A stretch of 64,000 nucleotides of DNA from Calycina herbarum (Eukaryota > Ascomycota > Leotiomycetes > Helotiales > Pezizellaceae). A model generated the notes under the pieces. The model was given only the letters and a program-made list of their open reading frames with translations, searched no databases and had not been told where the DNA came from. A program made the position numbers and the translations under genes. The stretch lies in the NCBI GenBank assembly GCA_001414485.1, contig LLEY01000090.1, positions 186,001-250,000 on the forward strand, in the 5' to 3' direction. Of this stretch, positions 22,182 through 34,523 are shown one piece after another. Position 1 is the first letter of the stretch. Every line of letters begins with the position of its first letter.

Positions 22182-23548
22182 TATCTTTCGTCTTTTTGTA
22201 AGCAAGCCACATATTATGTTTGGAGAAGTTCACTATCTTGATTCCAAAAGAAGTATTGCTTTGTTCACCTTTGCAAGAACTACCAACTTGCTGCTTAGTA
22301 AATAAAATGCGGGATGATCTGCGAGTGAATTCCGGGCTTGAGGTTATTGTTGCCATAATTATTGCTTAAAGTAGTATCGGATTTGGAAATTTGTCATACA
22401 CCACTCTCCGTAATTCGCTTGCCCGTGATGTTGGAGTAAATTCTCTCCAGAAATGAGTTCTTGTATTCATCTTTTATGTATTGTTGTTCTACTAGGATAC
22501 CATCGCCCCATTGCTATGTCTATCGCCCTATACTTCTAAGCGTCTGCCTTGGAGCTTCTAAATTTAGAAAAGCTCGTCCGTAAAATGTGGGGGAATGAAC
22601 CCTCTTAGGTTGTCAAGTGTAATTTTTATTTTTCAGGCTATGGCGAGCCCAGCTGGCGCTCGTTGTTCTAACTTTTTGGGACAATCTAAAGTACAAGTTA
22701 TTCTAAATATCTGGAAATTTTCGAGCATTGACTTAGATCCTTTCGAACAATCCGAAAAAAGCTAGAACAACGAGAGTTGTTGACTGCTGCTTTAATTGTC
22801 CATCGTGAGCCAAGCCAAGATTACCTAGAATCACTTAACGAGTGCGAAAACGAGTAAAGTCACTTCGGGTTTTTGCTAACTTTAGTAAACTCATCGTCCA
22901 TGCATAGACATCTGCAAACCGAAACGCGTGAGCATTGTAGAGTTTTAAAATATCTTAAATTATTTTGAAAGCTCCTCTTTGTTCAGTTCCAGCTGGGAGG
23001 AATATCCTGGTACCCGGCTCTCGACTCGCTTACGTCACTGATGCTTTTAAGCAACAAGATACTGAACGAAACCGACATTCCTAACGGCAATAAATGTTTC
23101 ATAAATTCATAACCCTTCAGACCCTTTGTATATCACTATAAATTTAATTGACAAAATAAAAAGGGTGCTTCTCATTTTAACGTGTGGTGGATGTTGCAGG
23201 GGCTGACGGGAATGCGGGGCTAGCAGCGCCTTATCCTGAAGCTTGAGACGACAAGCTCCCAGGTAATCAATCCACCATGCGAATTTATTGATGTGTCCGA
23301 AACGCCCGCCATCAGTCTCATTTCTGCTCCCTATCCCTTCTCGCTCTCTGTCCTGTTCTCCTTTCTTTTCATCTTCCTTCGCAAGGACAAAGCTGTCCAA
23401 CTCCCCGATCTCTGACAAATTGGCTGCGTTTCTGAAGAATCTCGCCCGGTGGCACGCTGCTGACGGACTCCTCCCACGAGCGACCGTCTCCTTCAACTGG
23501 CAGAAGCAGCAAGGCGTGGTCGGTCGATCTGACCGCCAGGCCGAGAAG
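22182..23548. other. Gene-free region and promoter/leader of the DDHD gene
   Basis: About 1.4 kb. The first kilobase is AT-rich without features. From ~23,315 a pyrimidine-rich tract (CTCTCTGTCCTGTTCTCC-like) marks the probable promoter and 5' leader, which also holds an in-frame upstream ATG at 23288. Confidence 0.4.
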
Positions 23549-26500
23549 ATGGATCCCTCGGCGCCCGATCCCAAGTCTGAAAAGGTCGAGAAGTCGTATC
23601 TGTCTGCTGCCGTGGAATCAATAAGTCCTTGGGGAGGCAGCTCACGATCGTCTACTCCCAAGCCAGCGGCGTCTGCCAGTCCAGGAGAAGGCTCAGGATT
23701 GAAGAACCAGTATGGAGGAAACAATACGCCCCAGCCATGGCATGGATTGAGGCCCAAGGACTACCCATCGGATTGTGAGCAGCTTTGGCACCCGGAAGGC
23801 TACGTTTTACTAACATGGGCCAGGTCCACCTCCCATTGCAAGGTGGTTTTATGCGGTTGATGTATGCCCAATACTTCTCTATGCCTCTCTCTCAATGTTC
23901 CAGAATCTTAACTAATTCCCGAATCTACAGGTCCCCAAAAGAAAGCCAAAGCTGTTGAACAACAATGTCGAAGATACCAAACCCCCACCCGTACCCAAAA
24001 AATTCGTTGCATTTTCAGGACACGATTCCCGGGCCATAGAAGGAGCATACCAGAAGCTAGCAGATGATTACCATAGCGGTAGGAAAGAGATTAGTCGAGG
24101 GGAGCAAGATATAGCCAGCGGGAGCCAACACGTAGGCAAAAACGCAAAGGGAGGAGTTACCAATACAAGCCAAGAGGAACACCAGGGCGTCAGAGTCCCT
24201 GTCCACGAGGATTTTCTCTTCGACGTAGATATTGAGCGAAGAGAGCTATCACCGGTGTATTGGCTAGGACCAATTTTCCAAGTCACCAGAGGAACCTGGT
24301 TTTACGATGATGGAAAGCCGTGTGACGAGAATTTATCATCCCAGTTAGAGCAAGGATATCTAAAGATAAAGCCATTTCGATACCCTCCGCCCCCAACCAA
24401 GCAACGTCCGTCATCCATTAAGCCGGGCGAAGAACCGAAATCTCTTGCGATGTCAGGAGCCTTTAGCCGTGACCGGTCTGGTTCCGGTGATTCGAGCCCA
24501 AGAGGTTCTATGGATGGAATACGAAGTCCAATTGGACATGATTTTGAAGATGGCTCAAAAGATTCATCCTCGCTTCAGCAACCGCAGAAAACCTATCGTC
24601 TTTTTGGAACGTACATGAACTCTGTCGTGACCTACCAAGATTCAACTGTTGCTTGTACGTGCTGTTGTAAATCTATATCATACTCTGAAATCGTTCAAAT
24701 TTTGGGCGTTGCTAACTTCGTATTACTTTAGGGCTGTCGGTTGATAGTATCATGTCCAGAATGAGTAGTACTGTCTACCAGAAATTTGCAGGCGGTGGAT
24801 ACCTTGGTGGCGTGAAGCTTGTCCGAGGTTATTCAGAAGCCCGAAAGACGAAAGAAACCAATACTGCGGAAAAGACTACAACTCCATCTACGCCCACCTC
24901 AGCAGCAAATCCCGACTCTTCTGCTATTCCTGGTCTGCAGCTTGATGAAAGACAACAAAAACTTCTTAAGAGGAGGTCTGCTCCACCAAGTACCACTGGA
25001 AGCCCACACCCCAAGGGAAGCGCAGAGGCTGCTGCTGAAGAAGCCGCCTCAATGTTGAGAGATGGTCCAGACCGTGACGCTGAATCAGAGTCAGTTCGAA
25101 AACGTGACGAATCTATGATGCAGAATGATTACAACGACCGAGATGAAGAAAATCAGGGGAGGCCCATTGAGCATTTGATTCTAGTCACTCACGGAATCGG
25201 ACAGCGACTCGGGATGAGGTATGTGAGAACACCTAGATTGATGAATGTGCTAATGGAAAAACAGGACAGAGTCTGTCAATTTTATCGGGGATTGCAACTC
25301 TTTACGTCAAACCATCAAGAATGTTTACAGCGGATCTGCTGATTTGCAAGCCCTCAATTCCGAGATTGATAAACTGCCAAAGAAGAATTGCAGAGTTCAA
25401 GTACTGCCTGTTTGCTGGAGACATCTTCTCGATTTCCCCAAGAAGAGCAAAACACGAAAGGAACAGGATCTTGGAGACGCTGATAATGCAGAAGACGAGT
25501 ATCCAAGTCTTGAGGATATCACTATCGAAGGAGGTTTGTAGCATCCAATTGTTTTTATCTATGACGCTAACCATTGCTCAGTTCCCTTTGTACGAAGTTT
25601 GATCACTGATCTCGCGCTCGATATTCTCTTGTATCAAAGTGCCTATCGAGAGCACATCATGGTCTCGGTACTAAATGAGTGTAATAGAATATTTGCGCTA
25701 TTCAAGGAACGCAACCCCGAATTCAAGGGCAAAGTCCACTTGATGGGTCATTCGCTAGGATCTGCAATCCTCCACGATTTGCTGTGTCGACAAAAGGAAA
25801 CGCCAATTAAGCCCAAGTCTTACCAAAGGCGTGACAAGCACCCTTCCCCAAATGTCGCCCAGGCTCAGCACAACCAGATGGGTTTCGACTTTGATGTGGA
25901 GGACTTTTATTGTCTGGGCTCGCCAATTGGCCTCTTCCAGGTACGTGGTCGCAAGAAATTGCCTTGAACCCTCACACTGACTTGATGACCTGTCGTTTAG
26001 ATGCTAAAAGGCCGAACAATAATGGCAAGACATAACCGTGATGGCTCCTTAGCCTCCGAGTCTCCCATGGACCCTGATTATATGCAAGACCCTTTCCTTG
26101 CCGCTGGTACGGCAGCTGGCTTCTCAAACGGAGACAGCATATCCGCGATCACCGGCCTTCCGCTCACCATCTCGTCCCCAAAAGTAGGTCAACTGTACAA
26201 CATTTTCCATCCATCGGATCCAATTGCGTACCGCCTCGAGCCTTTAATCGCACCATCCATGTCCTCCATGAAGCCTCAATTGTTACCTTATACCAGAAAC
26301 ACATTGTCAGCTTCTGTCAGCGGCATTGGTGCCAAAGTCGGACAGAGCTTCAGTGGCTTATGGTCAAGCTTGAGCTCAGGTATCGCAAGCAGTTTACTCA
26401 ATCGCAGTCTAGGACTCACCAATGACGATGTTGCCCGAATGGAAGCCACCCCTCAAAGTAGAAGTGTTTCTCAAACAGTTGGAGCTGGCACGAATATCTC

Positions 26501-27060
26501 TGGCGGCGGCGTGATTTCTCCACCTGCATTGCAGAGGGAAAACACGATTGAGAAGAAGAAGCAATTGGCCAAGGAGACCGCAGAGGCAGATCGAGATGGC
26601 AGTGGTGCTAATGCCCCAACGTTGATTGATGATGATATTGAGACCCTGTATGCAAATTTTCAGAAATCGGCCAAGAATCGCCACGCCGAAGCGGGCTCGG
26701 AGCGGGAGTGGCATGAGGCAGAGGAAAAGGGCAAGAAATTGAAGAAGGATGAGATGAAAGTTAGAGCATTGAACTCAAATGGGAGAGTGGATTACTCAAT
26801 TCAAGAGTGAGTTGCCTCCACGAATAACCGAACGTAACAAGTACTGACTGGAAGTAGGAGTGTTCTCGATTTCAACCCGATAAAGTTTGTCCCCCTCCCA
26901 GTCTCCATCTCACTTTGTATATATGCTAATTGCAATCAACAGTACAATCGCAAGCCATCTTAGTTATTGGGCAGATGAAGATGTTAGTCACTTCATCATG
27001 TCTCAATTGCTCTCGAGAAATCGACCTTTGGTGCGTGCTGAGGAGAAGACCAAAAAGTAG
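23549..27060 (+). CDS. DDHD-domain phospholipase A1 (PA-PLA1 / Ddl1 family)
   Basis: Intracellular phospholipase A1 family (mammalian DDHD1/DDHD2, yeast Ddl1/YOR022C). Nine exons: 23549-23774, 23824-23861, 23931-24654, 24732-25218, 25265-25533, 25582-25940, 26001-26806, 26858-26884 and 26943-27060; 1017 residues. The N-terminal half carries a WWE-like segment ending near TRGTWFYDDGKPCD. The lipase elbow is KVHLMGHSLGSAILHDLL with the nucleophile Ser in GHSLG, preceded by LILVTHGIGQRLG. The DDHD domain shows FYCLGSPIGLFQ, then YNIFHPSDPIAYRLEPLI, and a C-terminal SHLSYW supplying the last His. A Ser/Thr-rich insert with KKKQLAKE lies inside DDHD, as in relatives. The start MDPSAPDPKSEKVEKSY is the likely cytosolic form; an in-frame ATG at 23288 would add 87 residues. 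Confidence 0.9.
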
Positions 27061-27393
27061 AGTGGTAAAGAATGAGGATCGGGATAGGAGGATCAAAGGT
27101 GGTGGTTTTGAGATTTACATCATGTGGGATATTAGATATAGAAATAGGTCACTGAGACTTGGGTTTAGAATAAATTTTATTTTGTTCGTGGATACAAGAA
27201 ATGGATTTTTTTTGTTTCTTCTATGGATTTTTGGATGTGTTGCGATATGACATTGGGGCTCGTGGCGTTTTGAGAACCTTGACCGTGGTTCGAAGGCTGA
27301 ACCTTTTTCTGTATACATTTGACGCAGATGTCTCGCTAAAACTCAACACTCAAGAACGAAAAGAATCTCATCTCCGTAGGCCCAGTGTTCGCC

Positions 27394-27820
27394 ATTTGTA
27401 GGCCACCTACAAATAGCTCTCACTCATTCGTTTGATCTTATTTATCTCCGGTTTCTTCAGTACAACTAGCTGCGATTTTTGATGGCCATTATTTTTGCAT
27501 ATTATCCGCTTTTCCTAGGTTTCCCATGAATAGTTGCGAACTCTGGACGTGGTTTGTTTTCCTGGGTAACCTGTGAATAGTTACATTCACTCGGCTATTC
27601 ATAGGTTACCCACGAATAGCAATAGCAACAGCAACATAATCACGAATAATTGACCACTCGATAATTGCTTGTTTTTTCTCACGATATAGCCAGTTGCAAG
27701 GTGCCTGTCTAATTTCATCTACGCTACATTCATAATTTTCCTTGCTATCGGTAGGTCACCTGTGAATAGCTGGGCTTCTCAGATATTTTCTCGGCTATTT
27801 GTAGGTTACCTACGAATAGC
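27394..27820. repeat. Cluster of inverted GGTNACC-GAATAGC repeats
   Basis: Three hairpin-forming pairs of one motif. Arms ATTTGTAGG/CCTACAAAT lie at 27394-27414. GGGTAACCTGTGAATAG (27564-27580) pairs with its near complement at 27595-27611 with one mismatch. A third copy at 27750-27770 is followed by a self-palindromic copy at 27794-27820 (arms GCTATTTGTAGG/CCTACGAATAGC). The repeated use of one motif in both orientations points to a specific element rather than chance. Confidence 0.65.
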
Positions 27821-30800
27821 CACATAATTTCAATCATTCTACTTTTGAGGGGTTTTGAGCTTCAAAATACTTACATCATACTTATATATTACTCCCCTTC
27901 ATGTAATGCATCGCTTATAAATCTCCGCAACCCGAGAATTCACATACCTCATGGTCTTTAACACAGTCCCGCGATCACGGTCCCGTGAATTTTTGCAGAA
28001 TCAGTAAAGAGAGGAAGATCAAAATATATTTTACTCTGTTAGATTTAGAACACAAGGCTTTATTAGGTGCAAAGTCGGCATCCAACAGCACCCGCAAAGC
28101 ATGTATTAAGCAAACCCGAGGTCTTAGTTTACCTTTAATAAATTCTTCAAGTTTGGGCAACTTCAGTTGCAAAAATGACTTTATCTAGATAGGTAGTCGA
28201 AATTGAAAATGTGACACATCTCCGGAGAATCGAAAGCGGACCTGCTCAGTAATTTTCATCAATACCTAGCATACTATTCCTTGGTTTCTAGTTAAGTCAA
28301 GAGACTTTAATATAACAAGGCAATACTGGTGATAGTGATTATACGCTATCATTTCAGGAATAGGTTTTCATTCCGACAACATAGTTACAAAAAACCTATG
28401 ATGCATCCTAGAGACTTGTAGCATACAACCACACAAAGTGCCGTAGTAAGGTAAATTATTATCTAACTGCAACTAATCTCCTCCAATATTTCAGACTCCC
28501 TCTTTCTCTCTTCTATTCCCAAATACATTGAATAAGTGACTAATCAAGCTTAGAGTTGTTTATTATTATTTAAATAAGCGAGGTACAAAATGGGAGCTAT
28601 TCCCAGCTTTGATGGCTTCCACAAGCCCTGGGCACTTATACGTATAAAGTAGAGAGGCACCCTTGAAATGAGGAACCTGAAAACACATCAATCCTCAACC
28701 AAAAGAGGAATCACCCTCGCGAGCCGCTCATTTCAAAAGCCCTCTCACCCATCCATCCACTGTAAGCAGTTGTCTAGGCACTTCTAGTAGAATGGCATGG
28801 GAGGTAATCAAGACACTAGAACGCGAGCCAACACACGCTTTGACTGAAAGGTGGAAGCCGAGACTCCATTCCATTTGTGCAGCTCTACTTGGTATATTTT
28901 GCGGCCTAGTCAGGGGGAGGTTCAGTCTACTGGTTTCTACAGACGGCCCCATAGCCTGTCTATATCTCATAGTGCCTAAGTATCATTTTACTCAGCGATG
29001 GCCAATGGTAATCCAAGCATAGAAAGCAATTTTCCCCCCAAAGAGAAACTCTCTGGCTTACTCGGCGGTATCAACGCTTGTGCGTTGCGTAGTAACTTCG
29101 TAGGTGGCGGAAATCGCAAGGGCGAAAGTAGAGTATGTAGCTAAAACTACTAGAAAGTAGCTTGAGGATATCTGAAAGCTATCTAAGGCATGTATTGGCA
29201 GCTGTTTATCGGCAAGGGAAGGAGTATCGTTGTGGATCCTATAAGTGGAGGTCGTGAAAACTCTGCCGGTGATATGGGAAAAGGTATTGCGACGCCGGTT
29301 TTGACTCAATCTGGGCTCCGAAAACTCGCAGAACCTTGGAGTAGTGTTGTAGCAAGGTCAAAATCAGGTAGCAGATTTGTAGATGGCCTCATGCACAGGT
29401 GTTCTTCGCTCTTTAAAAAGAGATAGTCAACCCAGATTCCGATAACATCTATATCCACGAAAACCCAAGCTTTATCACAACTAGCCTAGTGATACGTATT
29501 AAAGATATTCCCAACAGTAAGAAAAGTATTACTCAGTCATAATACCTAGTCAGTGATGACTAGCAACCGACAAGTCAAACCCTAAGACTAATATATACTT
29601 GTAACTTTATGATACTATTTTCTAGAATAAATATTTTTAAGTATTTAAACCACTAAAGCTCTTTAGAAATAACTTTCTAAAATTTCTGACTCTTCCACGG
29701 TTCATATGGACAGATTTTCCAGTGCACACAAAGTAGATGGGTTTGGACCAGAAACAGTACTTTAGCGAAGTTGAGAATCTGCAATCAGGTTGATGCCCTC
29801 TTGAAAATCCACTTTCCAAGCAGTTGAGCCTCCAAAACTCTCTAATTATACCCCAATTTGGGTACACTCGAGAATATATACTTATGAACAGTGGGAGAGA
29901 TACTAGTAACTCGTAACTTTCTTCTCTCTGTTTTCCTTTTCTAACTCTGTAGAATGATATCGCCTATCCCGTCTCTCTTCTCTCTTTCATCCGAATGTTT
30001 CTTTGTCTATCAGGTTCAGATCTTCTGATAAATGTTATTCTCCCGTTTCTAAAATCGAACGTTAAAACTCTAAAGGAAAGTTTTCTTGCGATTGTTGAAG
30101 ACAACGTCAAGGAGTCTTGTCAAACTTGATATTCCATTGAACGTTAAGATTCGCTCATTTTTATCGAACATGATATAAGAGTATGTTCCAATGCTCGTAC
30201 TTCTTTGATTTCTCAGTGAATATTTACCTAATGTTAAGTGAATCGTAGATTGCAAATGAAGTCTAATTAAGTACTTATTAATATCCTTGCAGCTTTCAAC
30301 TTCCCACCAAACTTTCCATTAAAATACACAGCTAAAATGTTTGCGATATGCCACACGGAAAGGAGAGTCGTTGTACGCGCTACAACAGGAGTAGGAGACC
30401 CGTCTATCGAATGCGGTACCAGATACAGAGCCTTTGAGAGTAGGACAACAGCGGGACGCTCTTCAAAGGCAAAAGATACCGGCGCTGTTCAGGGAATTAA
30501 GGGTGGAAATAAGACTATTAATCAACGAATTGAGCTCGATCCAAGCTCTCAGAAGGCACAAAGGGTCAATTCGAGTGATAAAAGTGGTAGAAGTGGCAAA
30601 AGTGATACGTGAAAGAGCAAGGAGTGTTGGGCTCAACTACCACCAAAGGGCTTGAGAAGTGGTTTGCGATGTAGCAAGTATAAGTTAGGTAAATCTACTT
30701 GTTTCATTGATTTCTTAGTGTATTGGTATGAGGAAAACACTGAAGGATGGACCTGTATCCACTGATTGAGATACCCCTCTTTTGACATATAGAGTATCTG

Positions 30801-30844
30801 AGTCTATTGCCGTAGTTTTATTTATCTCTAAATCCTTAAGAAAC

Positions 30845-31561
30845 TATATATAGAAAACCTTAAGAAGCTCTTCTATGATAGAAACTCATTTATTGGTAAC
30901 TACGAAGTCCAATAGCAGAAACAACGTTCGTTGAGAACTTGAGCAGTTAACCTTAATTTGAGATTTAAAGTGCGGATACGCAACAAACTATAGAAATAAA
31001 TTCTACAACAGAAATTCATTCGCTCATCACTACAAAGTTTAAAAGCAGATACAACATTCGTTGAGAAGCTGACCTGAACTTGAGGTTGTAAGTGCGATAT
31101 GTAACACAACTCCAGAAGAGCCATCTATGACAGAAAATCATTTGTTTATCACTGCAAAGCTGAGAAACTAACTTCAACTTCAGGTTCTTTTCAAGAGCTC
31201 TGAAATTCCTTTGTTTTGTTTAATTCTCCTACTTATTATAGATAACTCAGTTAGATAAATAATATTCAGATGAGTTGCTAGTACTGTAGCCTTTTAAAAA
31301 GCTCTGAAAATCTCTTGTTTATTTCGACTATCTGACCTGTTTTCGATAATCTAGTCAAATACTGTATTCAGATGAATATCCTATACTATGTACTTGTAGA
31401 TGACTCTGGAATATAGCTAATTAACTTAAATATTCTGTCTGTTCTTAACAATCTAGTTAGATAAACGATGTATAAGTGCGACATGCGACAAAACTCTAGA
31501 AGAGCTATATATAACAAAGATTTAGTTTGTAATTACAAAGTTCAGTAGCAGAGACGACTAG
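30845..31561. repeat. Diverged tandem repeats of about 120-140 bp
   Basis: At least three copies of a degenerate unit containing RCTMYAAAGTYYARYAGCAG and then ACAACRTTCGTTGAGAA, at about 30,895, 31,025 and 31,535, with linked blocks GTGCGAYATGYRACA and CTCYAGAAGAGC. The last copy is interrupted by the MITE at 31562 and resumes at 31940. Confidence 0.6.
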
Positions 31562-31939
31562 CGCTTAAGCTTTCCCCGCCTACCTTATCCTAGGCATCAG
31601 GCTAAAAAAGAGAGCTGAGAGAGGATAGAAAAGTAAAACAGGAGAGAACAGAAGTGAAAAAACGAGGGGGTTCGGTTCGGAGGTAGTCTCCGATAGGCGA
31701 AATTACACCCGACATTACCTACCCGACTCTGTTTACTATCCTCGCTTATCCTACCTCTTAGGAACCGATAGAATAATAAGGCTATATAGATTAGAAAGAA
31801 CGGGCGTATCGAATACTAGGAACGGGATATGATTAGCTAGGAGTGCTTATATATAAGAGATATAAGAAGGTAGAATAGCCTCAAAAGAGCGGAAAGACAC
31901 GAGAAGAATTCTAATCCGGCTGGGAAATCTTAAGCGCTG
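31562..31939. mobile_element. 378-bp MITE with hAT-type ends
   Basis: Ends are TAGCGCTTAAGCTTTCCC on the left and, reading inward from the right, CAGCGCTTAAGATTTCCC: inverted repeats of about 22 bp with few mismatches. The start YAGNG fits hAT termini. Flanks are GAGACGAC (31554-31561) and GAGACAAC (31940-31947), an 8-bp target duplication with one change, the size used by hAT elements. The insertion splits a tandem-repeat copy whose uninterrupted form is visible nearby. No coding capacity. Confidence 0.8.
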
Positions 31940-32498
31940 GAGACAACCTTCGTTGTTGCGATATATAACAAGATTTAAACCTTGTAAATAGCAACAACTA
32001 CTCTATTTCTTTCTCTTCTAAACTAATATCTCTAAACTTTCAAAGTTTAAAAAAGAAGAAATATTTCAAAACTTATATTCTAGTAGCTTCTCTCTTTGTA
32101 TTTTCTTTCTCTATCTATCTTAAAAAATAGATTCAAAAATAAGAAAACTAGAACTCTTAACTTCTCTCTTAAAATTTCTTATTCTAGTAACTCTTCTCAT
32201 TCTTTTCTCTTATTCTAAAACTCCAGAATAATTTCTTTCTTTCTAGATACTTAAGAAAATGTCTAAGATCCTAATAATCTTAACTATCTCTCTTTCTTTC
32301 TGTTTTTGTATTCTTCTAATATAATAAATTCAAATAATTTAATTTACGGAGATCTCGAAAGAAAAAATATTACTTGTAAGAATCTTATTCTAGTAACTCT
32401 CTTCTTTCTACTCTCTTTCTCTAGATATCTAGAAAATCCAATTAAAGAAAACACAATAACTGTAATTATGCTAATAAGAATGTTCACAGTTCCCCAAT

Positions 32499-32536
32499 AG
32501 GGGTTCGGTTAGCTTAGTTTGTTTTACCGAACCCCT
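32499..32536. repeat. Short inverted repeat AGGGGTTCGGT/ACCGAACCCCT
   Basis: Perfect 11-bp arms around a 16-nt T-rich spacer at the end of the AT-rich island. GGGGGTTCGGTTCGG, similar to one arm, also occurs inside the MITE near 31,667. Function unknown. Confidence 0.5.
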
Positions 32537-32739
32537 GACCAAAGATTCTGAACAGTTTCAGGAAAACCGTCCTGAAAACCGACTAATAGCATAGGAAATC
32601 TCTGGAATGAGCCCATCAGTTCACTGATAAGCTCTTCATCTTATCTTTGTACCCTTACGGCACACAAGTTGCAGTTTTCAAAAATTCCTCGCCACAACCA
32701 CACTCCACACTCCACACTTCTACCTTCTTCCTTCAAACC

Positions 32740-32790
32740 ATCACATCACATCACATCACATCACATCACATCGCATCGCACCGCATTACA
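32740..32790 (+). repeat. (CATCA)n pentanucleotide microsatellite
   Basis: About eight CATCA units, then variant CATCG/CACCG units, in the probable 5' leader of the gene at 32843. Confidence 0.8.
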
Positions 32791-32842
32791 TCGTTTCGCA
32801 TTACTGGGCTCCCATCCTCCCAGAATCTGCTCTCAAGCCATC

Positions 32843-33297
32843 ATGGACGCCCCAACCACCAACACCACTGCTGCTGCCACTGCCGCTGCCACCCCACCAC
32901 CACCACCAAAGAAGGAGAAGAAGTCCGCCGTGGTCACAAAGGAGCAGGGTGGAGAGCTTCGAAAATTTTACCGCACCTACCCTCGCCACGCCCCTGGCAA
33001 GGCGGGAGAGAAGGCAAGACTCGATGCAAGAGAGACTGCCGCGATGGAGGTCGGTGTGACACCACACGTCGTCAGCGTAAGTATCGCCCTTGTGGATAAT
33101 TGATGTTTATACTCATGAAATAATCTTAGGTCAAATTCGGCGAGTTTCATCGTCAGGAGAAGCGAGCTGCCGCCAAAGCTGAGAAGCGTCTTGCCGCCGC
33201 CGCCGCCGCCGCCGCCGCAGCAAATTCCTGTAAAATAACTCTTCCTCCCACAGCACAATCGATTTACAAGAATACTGATCCATTTGCAGCTTCTTGA
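32843..33297 (+). CDS. Small Ala/Lys-rich fungal protein of unknown function
   Basis: Three exons (32843-33076, 33130-33229, 33290-33297) encode 113 residues; the last exon is only 8 nt. The N-terminus is Thr/Ala/Pro-rich with a pentaproline, then KKEKKSAVV. The core GELRKFYRTYPRHAPGKAGE, with ARETAAMEVGVTPHVVSVKF and FHRQEKRAAAKAEKR, is charged and probably helical. A run of ten Ala encoded by GCC repeats ends the protein. No signal peptide or membrane segment. I do not recognise the family. Splice sites are canonical (GTAAGT...TTAG, GTAAAA...GCAG) and the phases close, which supports a real gene despite the small size and low complexity. Confidence 0.7.
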
Positions 33298-34523
33298 AAG
33301 CCTTGGCCATCGCGGCAGGCCTTGCCAAGGGTTAAAACGATTCGACAAGCTCCGACCATACCGACTTCAACATATCCCACGTCCGTCGTGTCCTCAAGGT
33401 TCCAGGGAGGGATTTCAGCGTGGGGTTTTGGAGGCAAATTCCAGCATGGTTATTTGGTCTTGTTCTGCTTGTCTCGTTTCTTTTTCCATTTGGCATGGCG
33501 TTTATGGGTGCCCTAACTAGGGTTCTACACCACTTGAGACTTCTGGAGTGTTCATCTCAGGTTCACAGGTGTAGATAGAGAGGCCATCAAAAATACAGAC
33601 ACTGTGACACCTTGCACAATACTTTAATTGTAATACTGTGTGGAATTGTTGGTGACTTCTTGTTTAATAAGCTACTGAAGATAATTGGTTGGTCTGGGGG
33701 AAATACCCTATTACGAGATATCAAGAAGTCCAACAGGCTTCTGCGTGCTTAATTTAAATTCTTAGTTATTTTAAAGAATCAAAAATTGAAGCAGAATCCG
33801 TAGAAAAGGTGGCGTGATGAAAGAAAATATTATATGTGATTCTCGTTACTTGGATAAGTTGAGTTATGTAGACGTCTAACAAGTACCCCAGGTCCTGAGC
33901 AATTCAGACTCCAAAGCGCAAGCAACAATAAGAAACGAAAAGCCAGGCAAAAACGAAGTGCGCTTTCCGTCCTAGTGTCTACGAGATTCAACACCCCCCA
34001 GCAAAGTTCTTCTTCGCCTACCCCGGTATGGATTTCCTTGAGGAAATGTAGGCCTGCCATCGCAAGAAGCAGAAAGATTTGCAAGCGCGAGGAACCCGGA
34101 AGAGAAAACCCGAAAGGGCGATGAAAGCGAGTGGGAAAACCTGGAAAGACAATAAGACGGGCAGCGCTTTGAGGCGAAGCTGCGGACTTGACGAGCGAAG
34201 AGAATGCGTTGGACAAACCTACTGATGATACAACTTTAAGCCAGACGTCTGAGGTCAGATAGATGGCAGCACCTCGAGGACGCGATTACTTTCAAAGGAA
34301 GACATCATTTCAGAAATTGCTCCATTTTCCTATACACTGTGGCCGCACAAAGTGACAGCGGGAAACCAGACAATTCTACACCCAACCCCCAAATAATGAA
34401 ATGCCAACCCTCCCAAGTTATTTATACACAAAATGCTTTTTGACTTTTGACTTCTACATATTTGCGACGACTTAGCACCTGGCACAGGCCAAAATGGCCA
34501 GTCATCTTCATGATATTGATAAT
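33298..34523. other. Convergent intergenic region
   Basis: About 1.2 kb of 3' flanks between convergent genes. A 128-codon minus-strand frame at 33,830-34,216 has no domain and no conserved look. Nothing else seen. Confidence 0.35.

Larger units (their letters stand above)
27061..32842. other. 5.8-kb gene-free AT-rich island
   Basis: No supported protein gene. Holds the palindromic repeat family (27.4-27.8 kb), diverged tandem repeats (30.8-31.6 kb), a hAT-type MITE (31.56-31.94 kb), pyrimidine-rich repeats with TTATTCTAGTAACTCT near 32.17 and 32.38 kb, and the leader of the gene at 32843. Frames at 30,337-30,655 look like old coding debris but match nothing I recognise. Confidence 0.5.

Noticed and set aside
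30337..30655. Two overlapping frames of 73-91 codons in the AT-rich island
   Set aside because: They look slightly gene-like (Arg/Glu-rich), perhaps retroelement debris, but I could not match any known domain and no terminal repeats frame them.
33830..34216. 128-codon minus-strand frame
   Set aside because: No domain, no promoter features, and composition typical of antisense noise in a convergent intergenic region.
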